Source of the DNA: Nitrososphaerota archaeon
GTDB lineage: Archaea > Thermoproteota > Nitrososphaeria > Nitrososphaerales > Nitrosopumilaceae
DNA: 58,165 bases
Direction: 5' to 3'
Assembly (NCBI GenBank): GCA_016872015.1
Contig: VHBK01000003.1
Coordinates: 1 to 58,165 of the forward strand
Made by a program: the position numbers and the translations under genes. Below the pieces are notes generated by a model, which was not told the DNA's origin, ran no database searches, and saw nothing but the letters and a program-made list of their open reading frames with translations. Positions 27,557 through 37,147 of this stretch are shown here, piece after piece. The first letter of the stretch is position 1. Every line of letters begins with the position of its first letter.

Positions 27557-28603
27557 ATGTCAGAGCGAGAAGAGACACGCCGAATACAATTTACCGGCAA
27601 GTCCTCCTATATAGTATCATTACCAAAGCAGTGGATTATGGAGCTGGGCCTAAAGCAAGGAGACCAAATAACCATAACTAGAGAGGGAAGATCAGCACTC
27701 AAAATAATTCCTTCAAAGGAGCAGACAAAGGCAACATCTGGCGAAGAGGCAGTCCTAGAGATAACGCGTGAAGACAACAATGCGGCAATTGTTCGCAAGC
27801 TGGTGTCACTTTATTTTCTTGGCTACAAGACAATTCAGATAAAGCCCAAAGGAGACAGATTACAACCAGGCCAGAGGACTGCAATCAAGTCAGCAGTCAA
27901 GGGAATGCTGATGGGTGCAGAAATCATCTCAGATTCTGTTGATGGCATTACAATCCAGGTTTTGGTAAACTTGCTAGAGTTGACAGTAGACGGCGCCTTT
28001 AAGCGAATGCTGCACTTGGCAAAATCAATGCTCAAGGATGCATTACTTGCGGTAAAAGAGGCAAACTTGGAGCTTGCAAAAGAGGTAATCGATTCTGATG
28101 ATGAAGTTGACAGATTTGGATTTTATATAATTCGCCAGCTAAAGATCGCAATACAAAACGAGTACATGCTACGAGAAATGGGATTTGCAAACGCGCGACA
28201 ATGCCTTGGATACAGACTGATTGTCAAAAACATAGAGAGGACTGGTGACCACGCAGTACTCATTGCCAAGGACTTGTTGGAATTCAAAAAATCAGTAAGA
28301 GAGGACGCAATGGAGAAAATCGAGGACCTAAACGACTTTGCAACATCAGTCTTGGACCAGGCATGCTTGGCATTATTCAAAGAAGACTTTGCCCAAGCAG
28401 AAAAGGCAATTGAAAAGGCATCAGAACTATCAAAATACGAAAAAAGGATAATCGAATCTGTCAAGGCAATAAAAGACGAAGAAGAGGCCTACAGAATAAG
28501 GAGAATGACGGAAAACATCGCCAGGATTGCGGAATACGCATCAGACATTGCAGAAATCGTACTGAACATGAATGTAGAAAAGTTGTTAAGAAAACGACCA
28601 TAG
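27557..28603 (+). CDS. AbrB/SpoVT + PhoU domain phosphate-uptake regulator-like protein
   Basis: [32 protein letters not shown] then PhoU-like helices. Confidence 0.88.
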   Translation: MSEREETRRIQFTGKSSYIVSLPKQWIMELGLKQGDQITITREGRSALKIIPSKEQTKATSGEEAVLEITREDNNAAIVRKLVSLYFLGYKTIQIKPKGDRLQPGQRTAIKSAVKGMLMGAEIISDSVDGITIQVLVNLLELTVDGAFKRMLHLAKSMLKDALLAVKEANLELAKEVIDSDDEVDRFGFYIIRQLKIAIQNEYMLREMGFANARQCLGYRLIVKNIERTGDHAVLIAKDLLEFKKSVREDAMEKIEDLNDFATSVLDQACLALFKEDFAQAEKAIEKASELSKYEKRIIESVKAIKDEEEAYRIRRMTENIARIAEYASDIAEIVLNMNVEKLLRKRP

Positions 28604-28616
28604 CCGGAATTGTACA

Positions 28617-29747
28617 ATGTTAAGCGCTATTCTAATCACATACGACGATGAAGATGCCATAAGGGAGGCCTACGGTCTTTGCGAAGCAGCAGGCTACAAA
28701 GTAGACAAGCTTGTTCGCCAGAAATTTCTCAACAAGGCAAGATACGGAATCGGTGAAGGCAAAATGCTAGAGATAAAGGAAATCTCAGACAGGATAAAAC
28801 CAGATGTTCTAATATATGATGAAATTCTCAAGCCAAGTCAGAACTACAATCTGGCATCAAAGCTCAAAATCAACATTCTAGACAGAGAATCCCTTATTTT
28901 GGAAATCTTTGAGAGGCGTGCCACCAGTGCAGAATCTCACTTGCAAATCAAGCTAGCCCAGTTTCGATATGAAATGTCAAGGGCAAAGGAAAAGGTTAGG
29001 CTGGCAAAGCAGGGCGAGCAGCCAGGATTCATGGGAATTGGCATGTACGAAGTCGACTCGTATTACAACGACATTCAAAATAGAATGAAGTCAGTAAAAT
29101 CAAAGCTGGAAAAGATGGGAAAACAACGAGCACTGCACCGAGAGGCAAGAAGGCGAGTCGGACTCAAGACAATATCGCTTGCAGGATATACTTCAGCTGG
29201 CAAGACAACCCTGTTTAATTTGCTAACAGGCGAGACAAAGCAGGAAAGCCCGGAATTATTCACAACACTATCGACTACAACACGAAAAGTCCTAATCGAA
29301 AAGGATCCAGTCCTGATTTCAGATACTGTAGGATTCATCTCTAAATTGCCAGCATATATGATTGAAGCCTTCAAGTCAACTCTTGAGGAGCTCAAGTACG
29401 CCGAAGTAGTGATTGTGGTAATTGACATTTCTGATTCAGAGATGGAGCTGCGCAAAAAATATCGAAGCTGCCTCAAAACCATGGCTGACTTGGATGTGGA
29501 CCAAGAACGCGTGATCTATGCCCTAAACAAGTCGGACCTCGCAGAGCCAGACCAAATACTCCAAAAGGCAGAATTCATTGGACTAACAAACAGCAAAAAA
29601 TGGGTTCCAGTATCTGCTGTGACCCAGCAAAATATTCCAAAGTTATTGGAGCTGGTCAAAAAAATGATCTCTGCTCCCCCACAGCAAATAAAAGAAATCC
29701 CAAGAAAACAAGACCTATCAAAGTTTTATGAACAAGATGACGATTGA
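28617..29747 (+). CDS. hflX: HflX-family GTPase
   Basis: [20 protein letters not shown]...[14 protein letters not shown]...ALNKSDLA. Confidence 0.95.
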   Translation: MLSAILITYDDEDAIREAYGLCEAAGYKVDKLVRQKFLNKARYGIGEGKMLEIKEISDRIKPDVLIYDEILKPSQNYNLASKLKINILDRESLILEIFERRATSAESHLQIKLAQFRYEMSRAKEKVRLAKQGEQPGFMGIGMYEVDSYYNDIQNRMKSVKSKLEKMGKQRALHREARRRVGLKTISLAGYTSAGKTTLFNLLTGETKQESPELFTTLSTTTRKVLIEKDPVLISDTVGFISKLPAYMIEAFKSTLEELKYAEVVIVVIDISDSEMELRKKYRSCLKTMADLDVDQERVIYALNKSDLAEPDQILQKAEFIGLTNSKKWVPVSAVTQQNIPKLLELVKKMISAPPQQIKEIPRKQDLSKFYEQDDD

Positions 29748-30264
29748 AGTATTACGAATAGGACAAAGACTAGTCCGTGATGACCGAGTCACAACCCATG
29801 TCGCTCTGGTGTCGCGCGCATTTGGTGCCAAAAAAATCTATATGAATGAGATAAACCCAGAAATCAAAGAAACTCTCTTCAAAGTAAACAAGTCTTGGGG
29901 AAGCGACTTTGAGCTAGAATACATTGAAAACTGGCGGACGCTGCTAAAAACAAAGAAAAAGAATGGAGTAAAAATAGTCCACCTTACCATGTATGGCCAA
30001 AACATCAATTCCGTTCAGGCAAAAATTGCAAAGGAAAAGCAAATTCTGATTGTGGTAGGTGCTGAGAAGGTTCCGCGTGATGTCTATGAAAATGCTGACT
30101 ATAACGTGGCGGTTGGAAATCAACCCCATTCAGAGATCAGTGCATTAGCAATAGTACTAGATAGAATTCAGGGCGGAGCTCAGTTTGATTCCAAATTTGA
30201 TGGCGGTAGACTACAAATCATACCATCAGAAAAAGGCAAGCAAGTGGTTTCAAAAAAATCCTAG
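29728..30264 (+). CDS. trm56: tRNA (cytidine(56)-2'-O)-methyltransferase
   Basis: [32 protein letters not shown]...[34 protein letters not shown]. Confidence 0.93.
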   Translation: MNKMTIEVLRIGQRLVRDDRVTTHVALVSRAFGAKKIYMNEINPEIKETLFKVNKSWGSDFELEYIENWRTLLKTKKKNGVKIVHLTMYGQNINSVQAKIAKEKQILIVVGAEKVPRDVYENADYNVAVGNQPHSEISALAIVLDRIQGGAQFDSKFDGGRLQIIPSEKGKQVVSKKS

Positions 30265-30365
30265 CTTGGTTGGACCCATCCGCCGCAAGACGAGCAGATA
30301 AGCATTCCCTCTTCGTCTTCGTATGTCGGAGATCCTGGAGGGCATTCGCATTTTGAGATTTCCAT
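30261..30365 (-). CDS. 34-aa zinc-ribbon miniprotein (not in ORF track)
   Basis: [34 protein letters not shown]. Confidence 0.55.
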   Translation of the reverse strand: MEISKCECPPGSPTYEDEEGMLICSSCGGWVQPS

Positions 30366-30476
30366 GGCATAATTCTGGGTTTAAAGTTATTTTAGGAATG
30401 CCAGCAAAAAATCAAACAAATGTATAGTGTTTTGTGTTTATTTGCTCAAAATACAAAGGGTTTGCTGCGAAATTCG

Positions 30477-30881
30477 CTATTTTTCGGCAAGCCTTGCCTG
30501 CTCTACACTAAAGACATCAATCACATGAGAAGCTAAGCCCTCAATGTCAAGGCACCTATCCGCAGAAATCAGCAGAGTCATCTTTGCGATTGGGAAGGGA
30601 AAGCTCAGCAGAATTATCTTATCTCTCCTTGCAGCTAAATAGTTGATTGGTCCTAGCTCTTTATCCAGTTCGTGTCGAAGCGATATTTGCGAGATAAACT
30701 CCATGAAATGGTGCAGTTTTGTCTTGTCATCTTCTAGCGGAATGAGGCCTTCCTTGAATCCTCCTGCCACTAGCTTGCCATATTCATCCAGAATTCCTGC
30801 AAATCGTATGTCCTTTTCCAGTGTCAGTCTCTTGCATTTTTCATCATATGTGGGATAGCGGATTTTGCTTACAAGCGACAT
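30477..30881 (-). CDS. Thaumarchaeal conserved hypothetical (DUF6659-like)
   Basis: LEKDIRFAGILDEYGKLVAGGFKEGLIPLEDDKTKLHHFMEF. Confidence 0.7.
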   Translation of the reverse strand: MSLVSKIRYPTYDEKCKRLTLEKDIRFAGILDEYGKLVAGGFKEGLIPLEDDKTKLHHFMEFISQISLRHELDKELGPINYLAARRDKIILLSFPFPIAKMTLLISADRCLDIEGLASHVIDVFSVEQARLAEK

Positions 30882-30885
30882 TGTA

Positions 30886-31119
30886 TTACCCCCATAATGT
30901 CAGAGTTGATCTGATCCGATCTATTGAGCGAATTTTCCCAGTAACGACTTGTTTGATCATATTATCTGATGGCGCCTCTACTTTGGCAACAATATCGTAT
31001 GCACCAAAGACGCCGTGAGTTTCTTTGATCTTTTTGATTGACTTTAGCTCAGATAGCACCCGTTCTTCTGATCCAAGATCACAGTTTATCAAAACATAAG
31101 CGTACGACATTACACTCAC
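30886..31119 (-). CDS. Lrp/AsnC ligand-binding (RAM) domain-only protein
   Basis: AYVLINCDLGSEERVLSELKSIKKIKETHGVFGAYDIVAKVEAPSDNMIKQVV. Confidence 0.88.
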   Translation of the reverse strand: MSVMSYAYVLINCDLGSEERVLSELKSIKKIKETHGVFGAYDIVAKVEAPSDNMIKQVVTGKIRSIDRIRSTLTLWG

Positions 31120-31257
31120 CTATGGAATGTGCTTTTTGCAATAGCACTTAAGATCAGCACACTCTTTTAGTGCGCTGATGTATTCTGTCATTGTCTTTTT
31201 TTCTATTCCGCAGAAGCAAACTTCTGCCTCATCGCCGCATTTCACACAGTAGCTCAT
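31120..31257 (-). CDS. 45-aa Cys-rich miniprotein (not in ORF track)
   Basis: MSYCVKCGDEAEVCFCGIEKKTMTEYISALKECADLKCYCKKHIP*; 7 Cys; stop abuts start of 30886-31119 gene. Confidence 0.6.
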   Translation of the reverse strand: MSYCVKCGDEAEVCFCGIEKKTMTEYISALKECADLKCYCKKHIP

Positions 31258-31457
31258 GATTACATTACGCATCAAACATATTTATCATAAATCATTAATT
31301 TACAAAGAATTTATTACATAATACAATAATAAACCAAACAAATATTCATAATTTCTCTAAATCAATGAACAAAACCAGATAACTGTAAAGCCAAACCACG
31401 CCTAAGCGCACAAAACAAAAGAAAACACATGATCATGCTTTAGTGCCATGGTTGTGA

Positions 31458-31580
31458 TATTGCATCAGAGAAGCTGACGCAATAGCCAATTGACCTGTTA
31501 CCCAACATTGGTTTGCCGGTGGAACATACTGCTTCTGCCCAAAGCAAAGGATGTTGAATCCCCCAAGTCAGCTTCCTACT
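31458..31580 (+). ncRNA. Candidate structured RNA upstream of tfe
   Basis: Local hairpin 31458-31484; long-range 9-bp helix 31470-31478/31567-31575; inner stems TGCTT/AAGCA, AACAT/ATGTT, CCAAT/ATTGG; no ORF. Confidence 0.4.
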
Positions 31581-31622
31581 TTTCTTCGCAGATATTAAAT
31601 ATGCAAATCAAGTTCTGGAATC

Positions 31623-32138
31623 ATGGTCGAGTCCTACGAAGACCCATTTGTTAGAATTTCTGCAATGATTGGCGGAGATGAATACCTCAAAGTTGCACGT
31701 GCTTTGCTCAAGGCAGAAGATGCAACTGACGAAGAAATAGCAAGCTCAACAGGCCTGAGAATCAACATGGTAAGAAAGGTTCTCTATGACTTGTTTGGCA
31801 AAGCACTGATCACAGGAATTCGCGTCAAGGACGAGCGAAAGGGCTGGTTCGTATACAGATGGCGCTCAAGAAAGGACGAGGTCGAAAATTTCATTGAAAA
31901 CCAAAAGAAAAAAATCAATGAGCGACTGCAGCAAAGACTAGACTATGAAAACTCGTCACAATTCTATCATTGTGGAAACGAGGACTGTCCAAGAATTACA
32001 TTTGAGACTGCCCTGGAACAGTTCTTCAAGTGCCCAAGATGCAATGGTGTGGTAAATCTCAAGAAAAACGACAAGCTCAAAAAAGCATTAGAATCAAAGA
32101 TTACAGATATCCGAAACGATATGCGTCGTCAGATATAG
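31623..32138 (+). CDS. tfe: Transcription initiation factor TFE (alpha)
   Basis: Winged helix plus YHCGNEDCPRITFETALEQFFKCPRCNGVV zinc ribbon. Confidence 0.96.
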   Translation: MVESYEDPFVRISAMIGGDEYLKVARALLKAEDATDEEIASSTGLRINMVRKVLYDLFGKALITGIRVKDERKGWFVYRWRSRKDEVENFIENQKKKINERLQQRLDYENSSQFYHCGNEDCPRITFETALEQFFKCPRCNGVVNLKKNDKLKKALESKITDIRNDMRRQI

Positions 32139-32779
32139 TGTAGAATAACTTCGTTGTTTTGACGCCTAATTTTGTGCAATTTCAGCCTCAGGGATTTTGA
32201 TATTTTTGAGAATCCATCTCCCTCTACCAGTGTCTTTGCGTTTGTTCCTCCAACCAGATATGGCGTGATTGTAACTAGTATCTCATCTACTAGTCCCTGA
32301 TTTACAAAGTCCCAGTTCGTGGTTCCGCCACCTTCTAGCAGAATGGTTTTGATTTTTGTCTTGTACAGGAATTGCAAAAGTGGTTTTAGCTCGACTCTGG
32401 ATTTTCCTGCTATTACAACATCTACTGGGAATCTTCCAAGCCTTGCCAAGTTTTTGCGCGATGCTTTTTTTGATACAGCTATGATGGTTGGGATTTGATA
32501 TGAAGTCTGGATTATTTTGGAGCTGGTCGGAATCTGGCCCAGAGAGTCCAAAACTATTCGAATTGGGTTTTTGCCTTTAACATGTCTCACAGTCAGCATT
32601 GGATTGTCCTGAAGGATGGTGTTTTTGCCAACAAGTATGGCATCTACTTGAGAGCGCAACTTGTGGACGCGCTTTGTGTCTATTTTAGACGATAGTGCCG
32701 AGTCTCCAGTCCTAGTAGCTATTTTGCCGTCAAGTGATATTGCGGCAGACAAGATAACGTGTGGCCTAGAGCTTGCCAT
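32129..32779 (-). CDS. RibD C-terminal-type reductase (2,5-diamino-6-ribosylaminopyrimidinone 5'-phosphate reductase)
   Basis: VILSAAISLDGKIATRTGDSALSSKIDTKRVHKLRSQVDAILVGKNTILQDNPMLTVR. Confidence 0.93.
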   Translation of the reverse strand: MASSRPHVILSAAISLDGKIATRTGDSALSSKIDTKRVHKLRSQVDAILVGKNTILQDNPMLTVRHVKGKNPIRIVLDSLGQIPTSSKIIQTSYQIPTIIAVSKKASRKNLARLGRFPVDVVIAGKSRVELKPLLQFLYKTKIKTILLEGGGTTNWDFVNQGLVDEILVTITPYLVGGTNAKTLVEGDGFSKISKSLRLKLHKIRRQNNEVILHYI

Positions 32780-33941
32780 GGATTATTTTGCCTCCAATCA
32801 TTACTGCAGAAATTGCGGTTTCATTTGCCCTGTGAACAATGCTTGCATGCGGATTGTGCATCGGTTCCAGATCCAGCGAATGCTTGTCAAAGAAAATTCC
32901 GTCTGCCAAAAATCCAGGCAAAATTGAGCCTATTTTCTTGCCAAGGATTATTCCGCCGTTTACTGTTGCCATTTTGAGTATTTCCTTTGGGTCTATTCTT
33001 TTTTGGTATAATCCCATGTGTGTCTTCCAGAGATAGTCCATTTCACGAAACATGTCTGGCGAGTTTATCATTACATTGTCGGTTCCAATTCCCACTGTAC
33101 AACCTGCTTTTGCCATTGCCTCAAAGTTTGGAATTCCCTCTGCCAGAGATGAGTTTGCCCTAGGGCAAATTACAATTCCATTTGTCTTTTTTGCCGCCAG
33201 CTTGAGATCAGCCATACCAGCAAACGTCATGTGCACTAGAAAGTGCGGCTTTAGCTGCAATGCTCTGGATGTCTCTGTTTTGTTGGTAATTTTTTTGGAT
33301 ACTGCCATGCTCTCTCTAGTCTCAGAGCTGTGGATTGCCCTGAGTTTTTTTGTCCTGGAATAGTATTGTAAGGCAGAGTCGCTGTTTTCATTTGCTCCAG
33401 AAATTCCTAGCCCATCAGAATTCTTTACTACTTGGGACAGTATCTTTTTTGCATCAAAAGTTAGTGGTAGATTTTTTTTGATCTGTGTCTTGTCGTGGTA
33501 TGATTCCACTCGACCAAGAATTATTCCCCTAATTGGAATTTCTTGTAATGCTTGTTTTAGCAGTGAAACACCTTCAGGGCCGCCCTCCCTAAAATCAACA
33601 AATGTGGTAATTCCTTTTTTGATCATGGAATGGCAAGAATTTTTCATAAACGATATCAGATGATCAGGTTTGGTTTGCCTCAGAATTCTCTGTTTTGCCC
33701 CCAAAACCGGGTGGATTTTGCTGTCTACAGAGCCTGCAAGAGTTACGTCTTTTGCTATGGAATCGCCAATGTGCGTGTGCATGTTGATAAATCCAGGCAC
33801 CAAAAGCAGCCCCTCACAATCAACTGCTTTGCCATTTTTTTGGCCCAGCTTGCCGAATTTGTCGCCTAATACTGGAAGGTTAGCAGAATGGATGTACTTT
33901 AGGTCCCGGCCATAAAGAACGCTGAGATTTTTTAAAAGCAT
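32766..33941 (-). CDS. Amidohydrolase-superfamily hydrolase/deaminase within riboflavin cluster
   Basis: PGFINMHTHIGDS (HxH), AIHSSETRES (HxxE), FLVHMTFAG, TVGIGTDNVMINSPD. Confidence 0.88.
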   Translation of the reverse strand: MLLKNLSVLYGRDLKYIHSANLPVLGDKFGKLGQKNGKAVDCEGLLLVPGFINMHTHIGDSIAKDVTLAGSVDSKIHPVLGAKQRILRQTKPDHLISFMKNSCHSMIKKGITTFVDFREGGPEGVSLLKQALQEIPIRGIILGRVESYHDKTQIKKNLPLTFDAKKILSQVVKNSDGLGISGANENSDSALQYYSRTKKLRAIHSSETRESMAVSKKITNKTETSRALQLKPHFLVHMTFAGMADLKLAAKKTNGIVICPRANSSLAEGIPNFEAMAKAGCTVGIGTDNVMINSPDMFREMDYLWKTHMGLYQKRIDPKEILKMATVNGGIILGKKIGSILPGFLADGIFFDKHSLDLEPMHNPHASIVHRANETAISAVMIGGKIIHGKL

Positions 33942-34687
33942 GACAGCTCATAGATTTCTGGTTTTTCTTTTTTGGCGTCGCGGATTTCCCGTATAGTATC
34001 AAGGGATTTTGTTGCAAGCTTGACTGCTTCTCTTGCTGTTCTACCAGTTCCTATTCCACAGTTAAAGGTCACGTCAAACTCCTTTTTTGCTATATCGAGG
34101 AATTCCTGTGCATTTTTCTTTGCATCGCCAGATGTTACCACCATGAAATTGTCTCCTCCCATAAAAAACGCCAGGGATTTTTTTGCCAAAAAGAACTTGG
34201 ACATTTTTGCATAAATGCCAAAAATGGTAGATGAGATCTCGTATGGAGACTTTACCTTTCTTTGTGAAGTAATGTTTTCTACATCAAAGTGCATTATAGT
34301 GACCTTTTGATCTGCATGTCCATTTACAAATCCAAAGATGCTGTGATCTTTGTCTAATATTATTGGGGTTTTTTTGCCCTCGTATGCCTTGAGATTTGCA
34401 TCAAAGGGATTGTCGGCATATCCAATTGACATGGACAGCTTGAGCGACGAGACTTGCTCTAGCTTTTGTTGGATTTCAATGTGGTCTGCCAAGGTCAAGC
34501 CGTTTGTTATTACAAAAAACTCGTCAAATCGATTTGAGAATACAAGGCAGTTTTTCTCTGAGAATAGTTTTTGGATTTCTTTGTATAGATTTGCCTGGAG
34601 CATTTGCAATTCGTGCTCTCTATCAGAGCCCAAAGTAAGGGTCCACGGGCCATATTCTGTTATTTTGATTATAGTAAGCTGGATCAT
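33932..34687 (-). CDS. arfA: GTP cyclohydrolase III
   Basis: MIQLTIIKITEYGPWTLTLGSDREHELQMLQANLYKEIQ...FFMGGDNFMVV...GIGTGRTAREAVKLAT. Confidence 0.94.
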   Translation of the reverse strand: MIQLTIIKITEYGPWTLTLGSDREHELQMLQANLYKEIQKLFSEKNCLVFSNRFDEFFVITNGLTLADHIEIQQKLEQVSSLKLSMSIGYADNPFDANLKAYEGKKTPIILDKDHSIFGFVNGHADQKVTIMHFDVENITSQRKVKSPYEISSTIFGIYAKMSKFFLAKKSLAFFMGGDNFMVVTSGDAKKNAQEFLDIAKKEFDVTFNCGIGTGRTAREAVKLATKSLDTIREIRDAKKEKPEIYELSCF

Positions 34688-35097
34688 TGCAGTTTCTCAA
34701 GTTCTTGCGCCAGCTTGAACACTGCCTCTACTGCGCGCTCAGAGACTGGCCTGATTCGTGCGTATGCATGTCTCTCCTGCATCCCAGGACCAGATATTCC
34801 AAGGGAGACTGGTTTTTTGTGCCTAAGTGAGAGTTCAGTTAGAGATTTTGCAGTACTGTGAGAAATGACCTCATCGTGCTTTGTCTGACCCTTGATTATT
34901 GTACCAAGTGTGACTACGCCGTCGACGTCTTTTTTTGATAATAATGCATCTACTATTATTGGCATATCATAGGCACCTGGAACTTTGCAGGAATATTTTA
35001 TTGTGATTTTGAGTTCTTTTGCCTTTTCTTCGGCTACTGCCAACATTCGGGATGTTATCTCGTCGTTGAATTCCGCAGTGACTATTGCAATATTCAT
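34684..35097 (-). CDS. ribH: 6,7-dimethyl-8-ribityllumazine synthase
   Basis: VPGAYDMPIIVDALLSKKDVDGVVTLGTIIKGQTKHDEVI. Confidence 0.95.
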   Translation of the reverse strand: MNIAIVTAEFNDEITSRMLAVAEEKAKELKITIKYSCKVPGAYDMPIIVDALLSKKDVDGVVTLGTIIKGQTKHDEVISHSTAKSLTELSLRHKKPVSLGISGPGMQERHAYARIRPVSERAVEAVFKLAQELEKLQ

Positions 35098-35772
35098 CTA
35101 GTACACCTTTGAGAATTCCAGTAATTCTTTGCCATCAATGAATGGGATGGCGTGTTCTTTGGCAAACTTTTGCGCCTTTTCCGGAGTGAGTGCAGAATAT
35201 GTCTGCCCGTCCATCATCTCGCATATGGCAGTAACTGGGATAAGATTTGCTAGCTGTGCCAAATATACAGACATTTCCGTATGGCCTTGCCTTTTTGCAA
35301 GCAATCCATTTGAGGCCAAAAGCAACGGTACGTGTCCAGGTGTGGCAAAAGAAGTAATGAACTGGTTTTTGGCATCATCAGAGTGATATAGTTGCGCCAT
35401 TTCTTTTATGGTCAGGGCTCTGTCCTTGTCAGTTATACCAGTGTAGGTCTTTTTGTGATTAATTGAAATTGAAAATGTTGGGTGATCTCCATATGGAGCT
35501 GTGCCCATTATCATTTTCTTAGAATCAGAATCGATATCATCAGACTGTGATAGAATGTTGTGCATGTATTGTAAATTTAGCGATTTTGCAAAAGAGTCTT
35601 CTATTGCCAGGCAAATTAGGCCCCCAGCGTTTTGTCGCATTCGTGAGATATGCTCTGGTGTGATAAACTGGGCTGCCACCACCATGTCTACTTCATTTTC
35701 TCTTTTTCCTGAGTCATAGAGCAATACGAACTCGCCTCGTCTTAATGATGAAATTGCCTCATCTAGTGTCAT
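35098..35772 (-). CDS. ribB: 3,4-dihydroxy-2-butanone 4-phosphate synthase
   Basis: REFVLLYDSGKRENEVDMVVAAQFITPEHISRMRQNAGGLICLA; GHTEMSVYLA. Confidence 0.93.
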   Translation of the reverse strand: MTLDEAISSLRRGEFVLLYDSGKRENEVDMVVAAQFITPEHISRMRQNAGGLICLAIEDSFAKSLNLQYMHNILSQSDDIDSDSKKMIMGTAPYGDHPTFSISINHKKTYTGITDKDRALTIKEMAQLYHSDDAKNQFITSFATPGHVPLLLASNGLLAKRQGHTEMSVYLAQLANLIPVTAICEMMDGQTYSALTPEKAQKFAKEHAIPFIDGKELLEFSKVY

Positions 35773-35845
35773 AATATAAAATTGGTTTTGGTATAATAAT
35801 AAAGTTTACTAGTAAATTAGTAATTACCATTTTTTTGGTAGAAAA

Positions 35846-36436
35846 TCATTCCTGTTTTAGGAGATATTTGCCCAAAATGTCGGTTTCAATATTAATCTTG
35901 TCGCCTACTTTTCTTGTTGAAAAATTTGTAACATCAATTGTATGCGGTATCAGACAAACTGACGCGAGATTTTTTTTCACATCGACTACTGTCAGACTGA
36001 TTCCATCAATTGCAATAGAGCCCTTTTGCACAACAAAGCGCGCCAGATTTTTTGGAATCTCAAACCAGATCTGCACTTCCTTTGGCTTTTTTTCAATTTT
36101 TTTTATTATCCCTACGCCATCCACATGTCCCAGCACAAAGTGGCCTTCCAGTCGCTCGCCTACCTTGAGGCTTCGCTCAATGTTTACAATTCCGCCTACT
36201 TTGAGATTGCCAAGATCTGTCTTTTTTGTGGTTTCTTCGATCATCTCAAAGTTGCATTTTGATTTGTCAATTTTGGTAACTGTCAGGCATACTCCGTTTA
36301 GCGCTACGCTTTGACCCAGCTTGAGGCCCTTGGAGTTTTTGCCAAGATCAACTGTCATTTTTATGGCGCTGCGATTTTTGGTGTTTTGTTTTATGTCTAA
36401 AACTTTGCCGATTCCTTCAACTATTCCTGTGAACAA
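35846..36436 (-). CDS. ribE: Riboflavin synthase, bacterial/eukaryotic (alpha-chain) type
   Basis: MFTGIVEGIGKV...SVALNGVCLTV...GHFVLGHVDGVG...GSIAIDGISLTV duplicated lumazine-binding fold. Confidence 0.95.
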   Translation of the reverse strand: MFTGIVEGIGKVLDIKQNTKNRSAIKMTVDLGKNSKGLKLGQSVALNGVCLTVTKIDKSKCNFEMIEETTKKTDLGNLKVGGIVNIERSLKVGERLEGHFVLGHVDGVGIIKKIEKKPKEVQIWFEIPKNLARFVVQKGSIAIDGISLTVVDVKKNLASVCLIPHTIDVTNFSTRKVGDKINIETDILGKYLLKQE

Positions 36437-36510
36437 TTACTGGAATTGTAGTACTACGGTATAAAATGATTCAGGCAAGCCTTAAAAATAAAACCAAATC
36501 CAGTTTTTAC

Positions 36511-37112
36511 ATGGATACATTTGAGACAATAGAGCAAGTCGCTCGATTAAGAATTTTGATCCAAACCATACTATACCAAGACGAGAAATAGACAAAATTC
36601 TCTCTGCTGCAATACTATCGCCAACATCGTATAATATCCAGAACTGGCGCTTTGTTGTAATTACAGACAGAGAAACCAAGGCAAAAATGCGTGCTGCCTC
36701 GTGGAACCAGGCTCAGGTCTCTGACGCATCAGTTGTGATTGTTTTGTGCGCAGACTTGCTTGCATGGAAAAAAGACCCTGCCAGATACTGGAAGAATGCC
36801 CCCAAAACAACCCAGGACTATTTGGTTCCTGCAATAATAGAGGCATATGAGGGAAATGAATCGTTCCAGAGAGACGAGGCAATCAGGTCTTGCGGAATGG
36901 CAGCCCAGACAATAATGCTTGCGGCAAAGGCAATGAATTATGATTCCTGCCCAATGATTGGTTTTGTGCCAGAAGAGGTTGCAAAAATAATCAACCTGCC
37001 TTCAGACCATACAATAGTAATGATGGTAGTAGTTGGCAAGGCGCTAAAACCAGCAAACCAAAGGGGCGGACAGCTTCCGCTGGAACAAGTATCAGTAAAT
37101 GATCATTTCTAA
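36511..37112 (+). pseudogene. Nitroreductase-family protein with 1-nt frameshift at ~36535-36537
   Basis: MDTFETIEQ | SRSIKNFDPNHTIPRREIDKILSAAILSPTSYNIQNWRFVVITD...; frame change between the two halves of the N-terminal motif. Confidence 0.82.
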
Positions 37113-37147
37113 CTAAAATTTTTACACGACAAACCCGTGATTGTATT

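Noticed and set aside
31436-31590. Assignment of the tfe-upstream RNA to SRP, RNase P, 5S rRNA, TPP or cobalamin riboswitch
   Set aside because: Conserved core motifs of these RNAs were not found by eye; left as an unassigned candidate.
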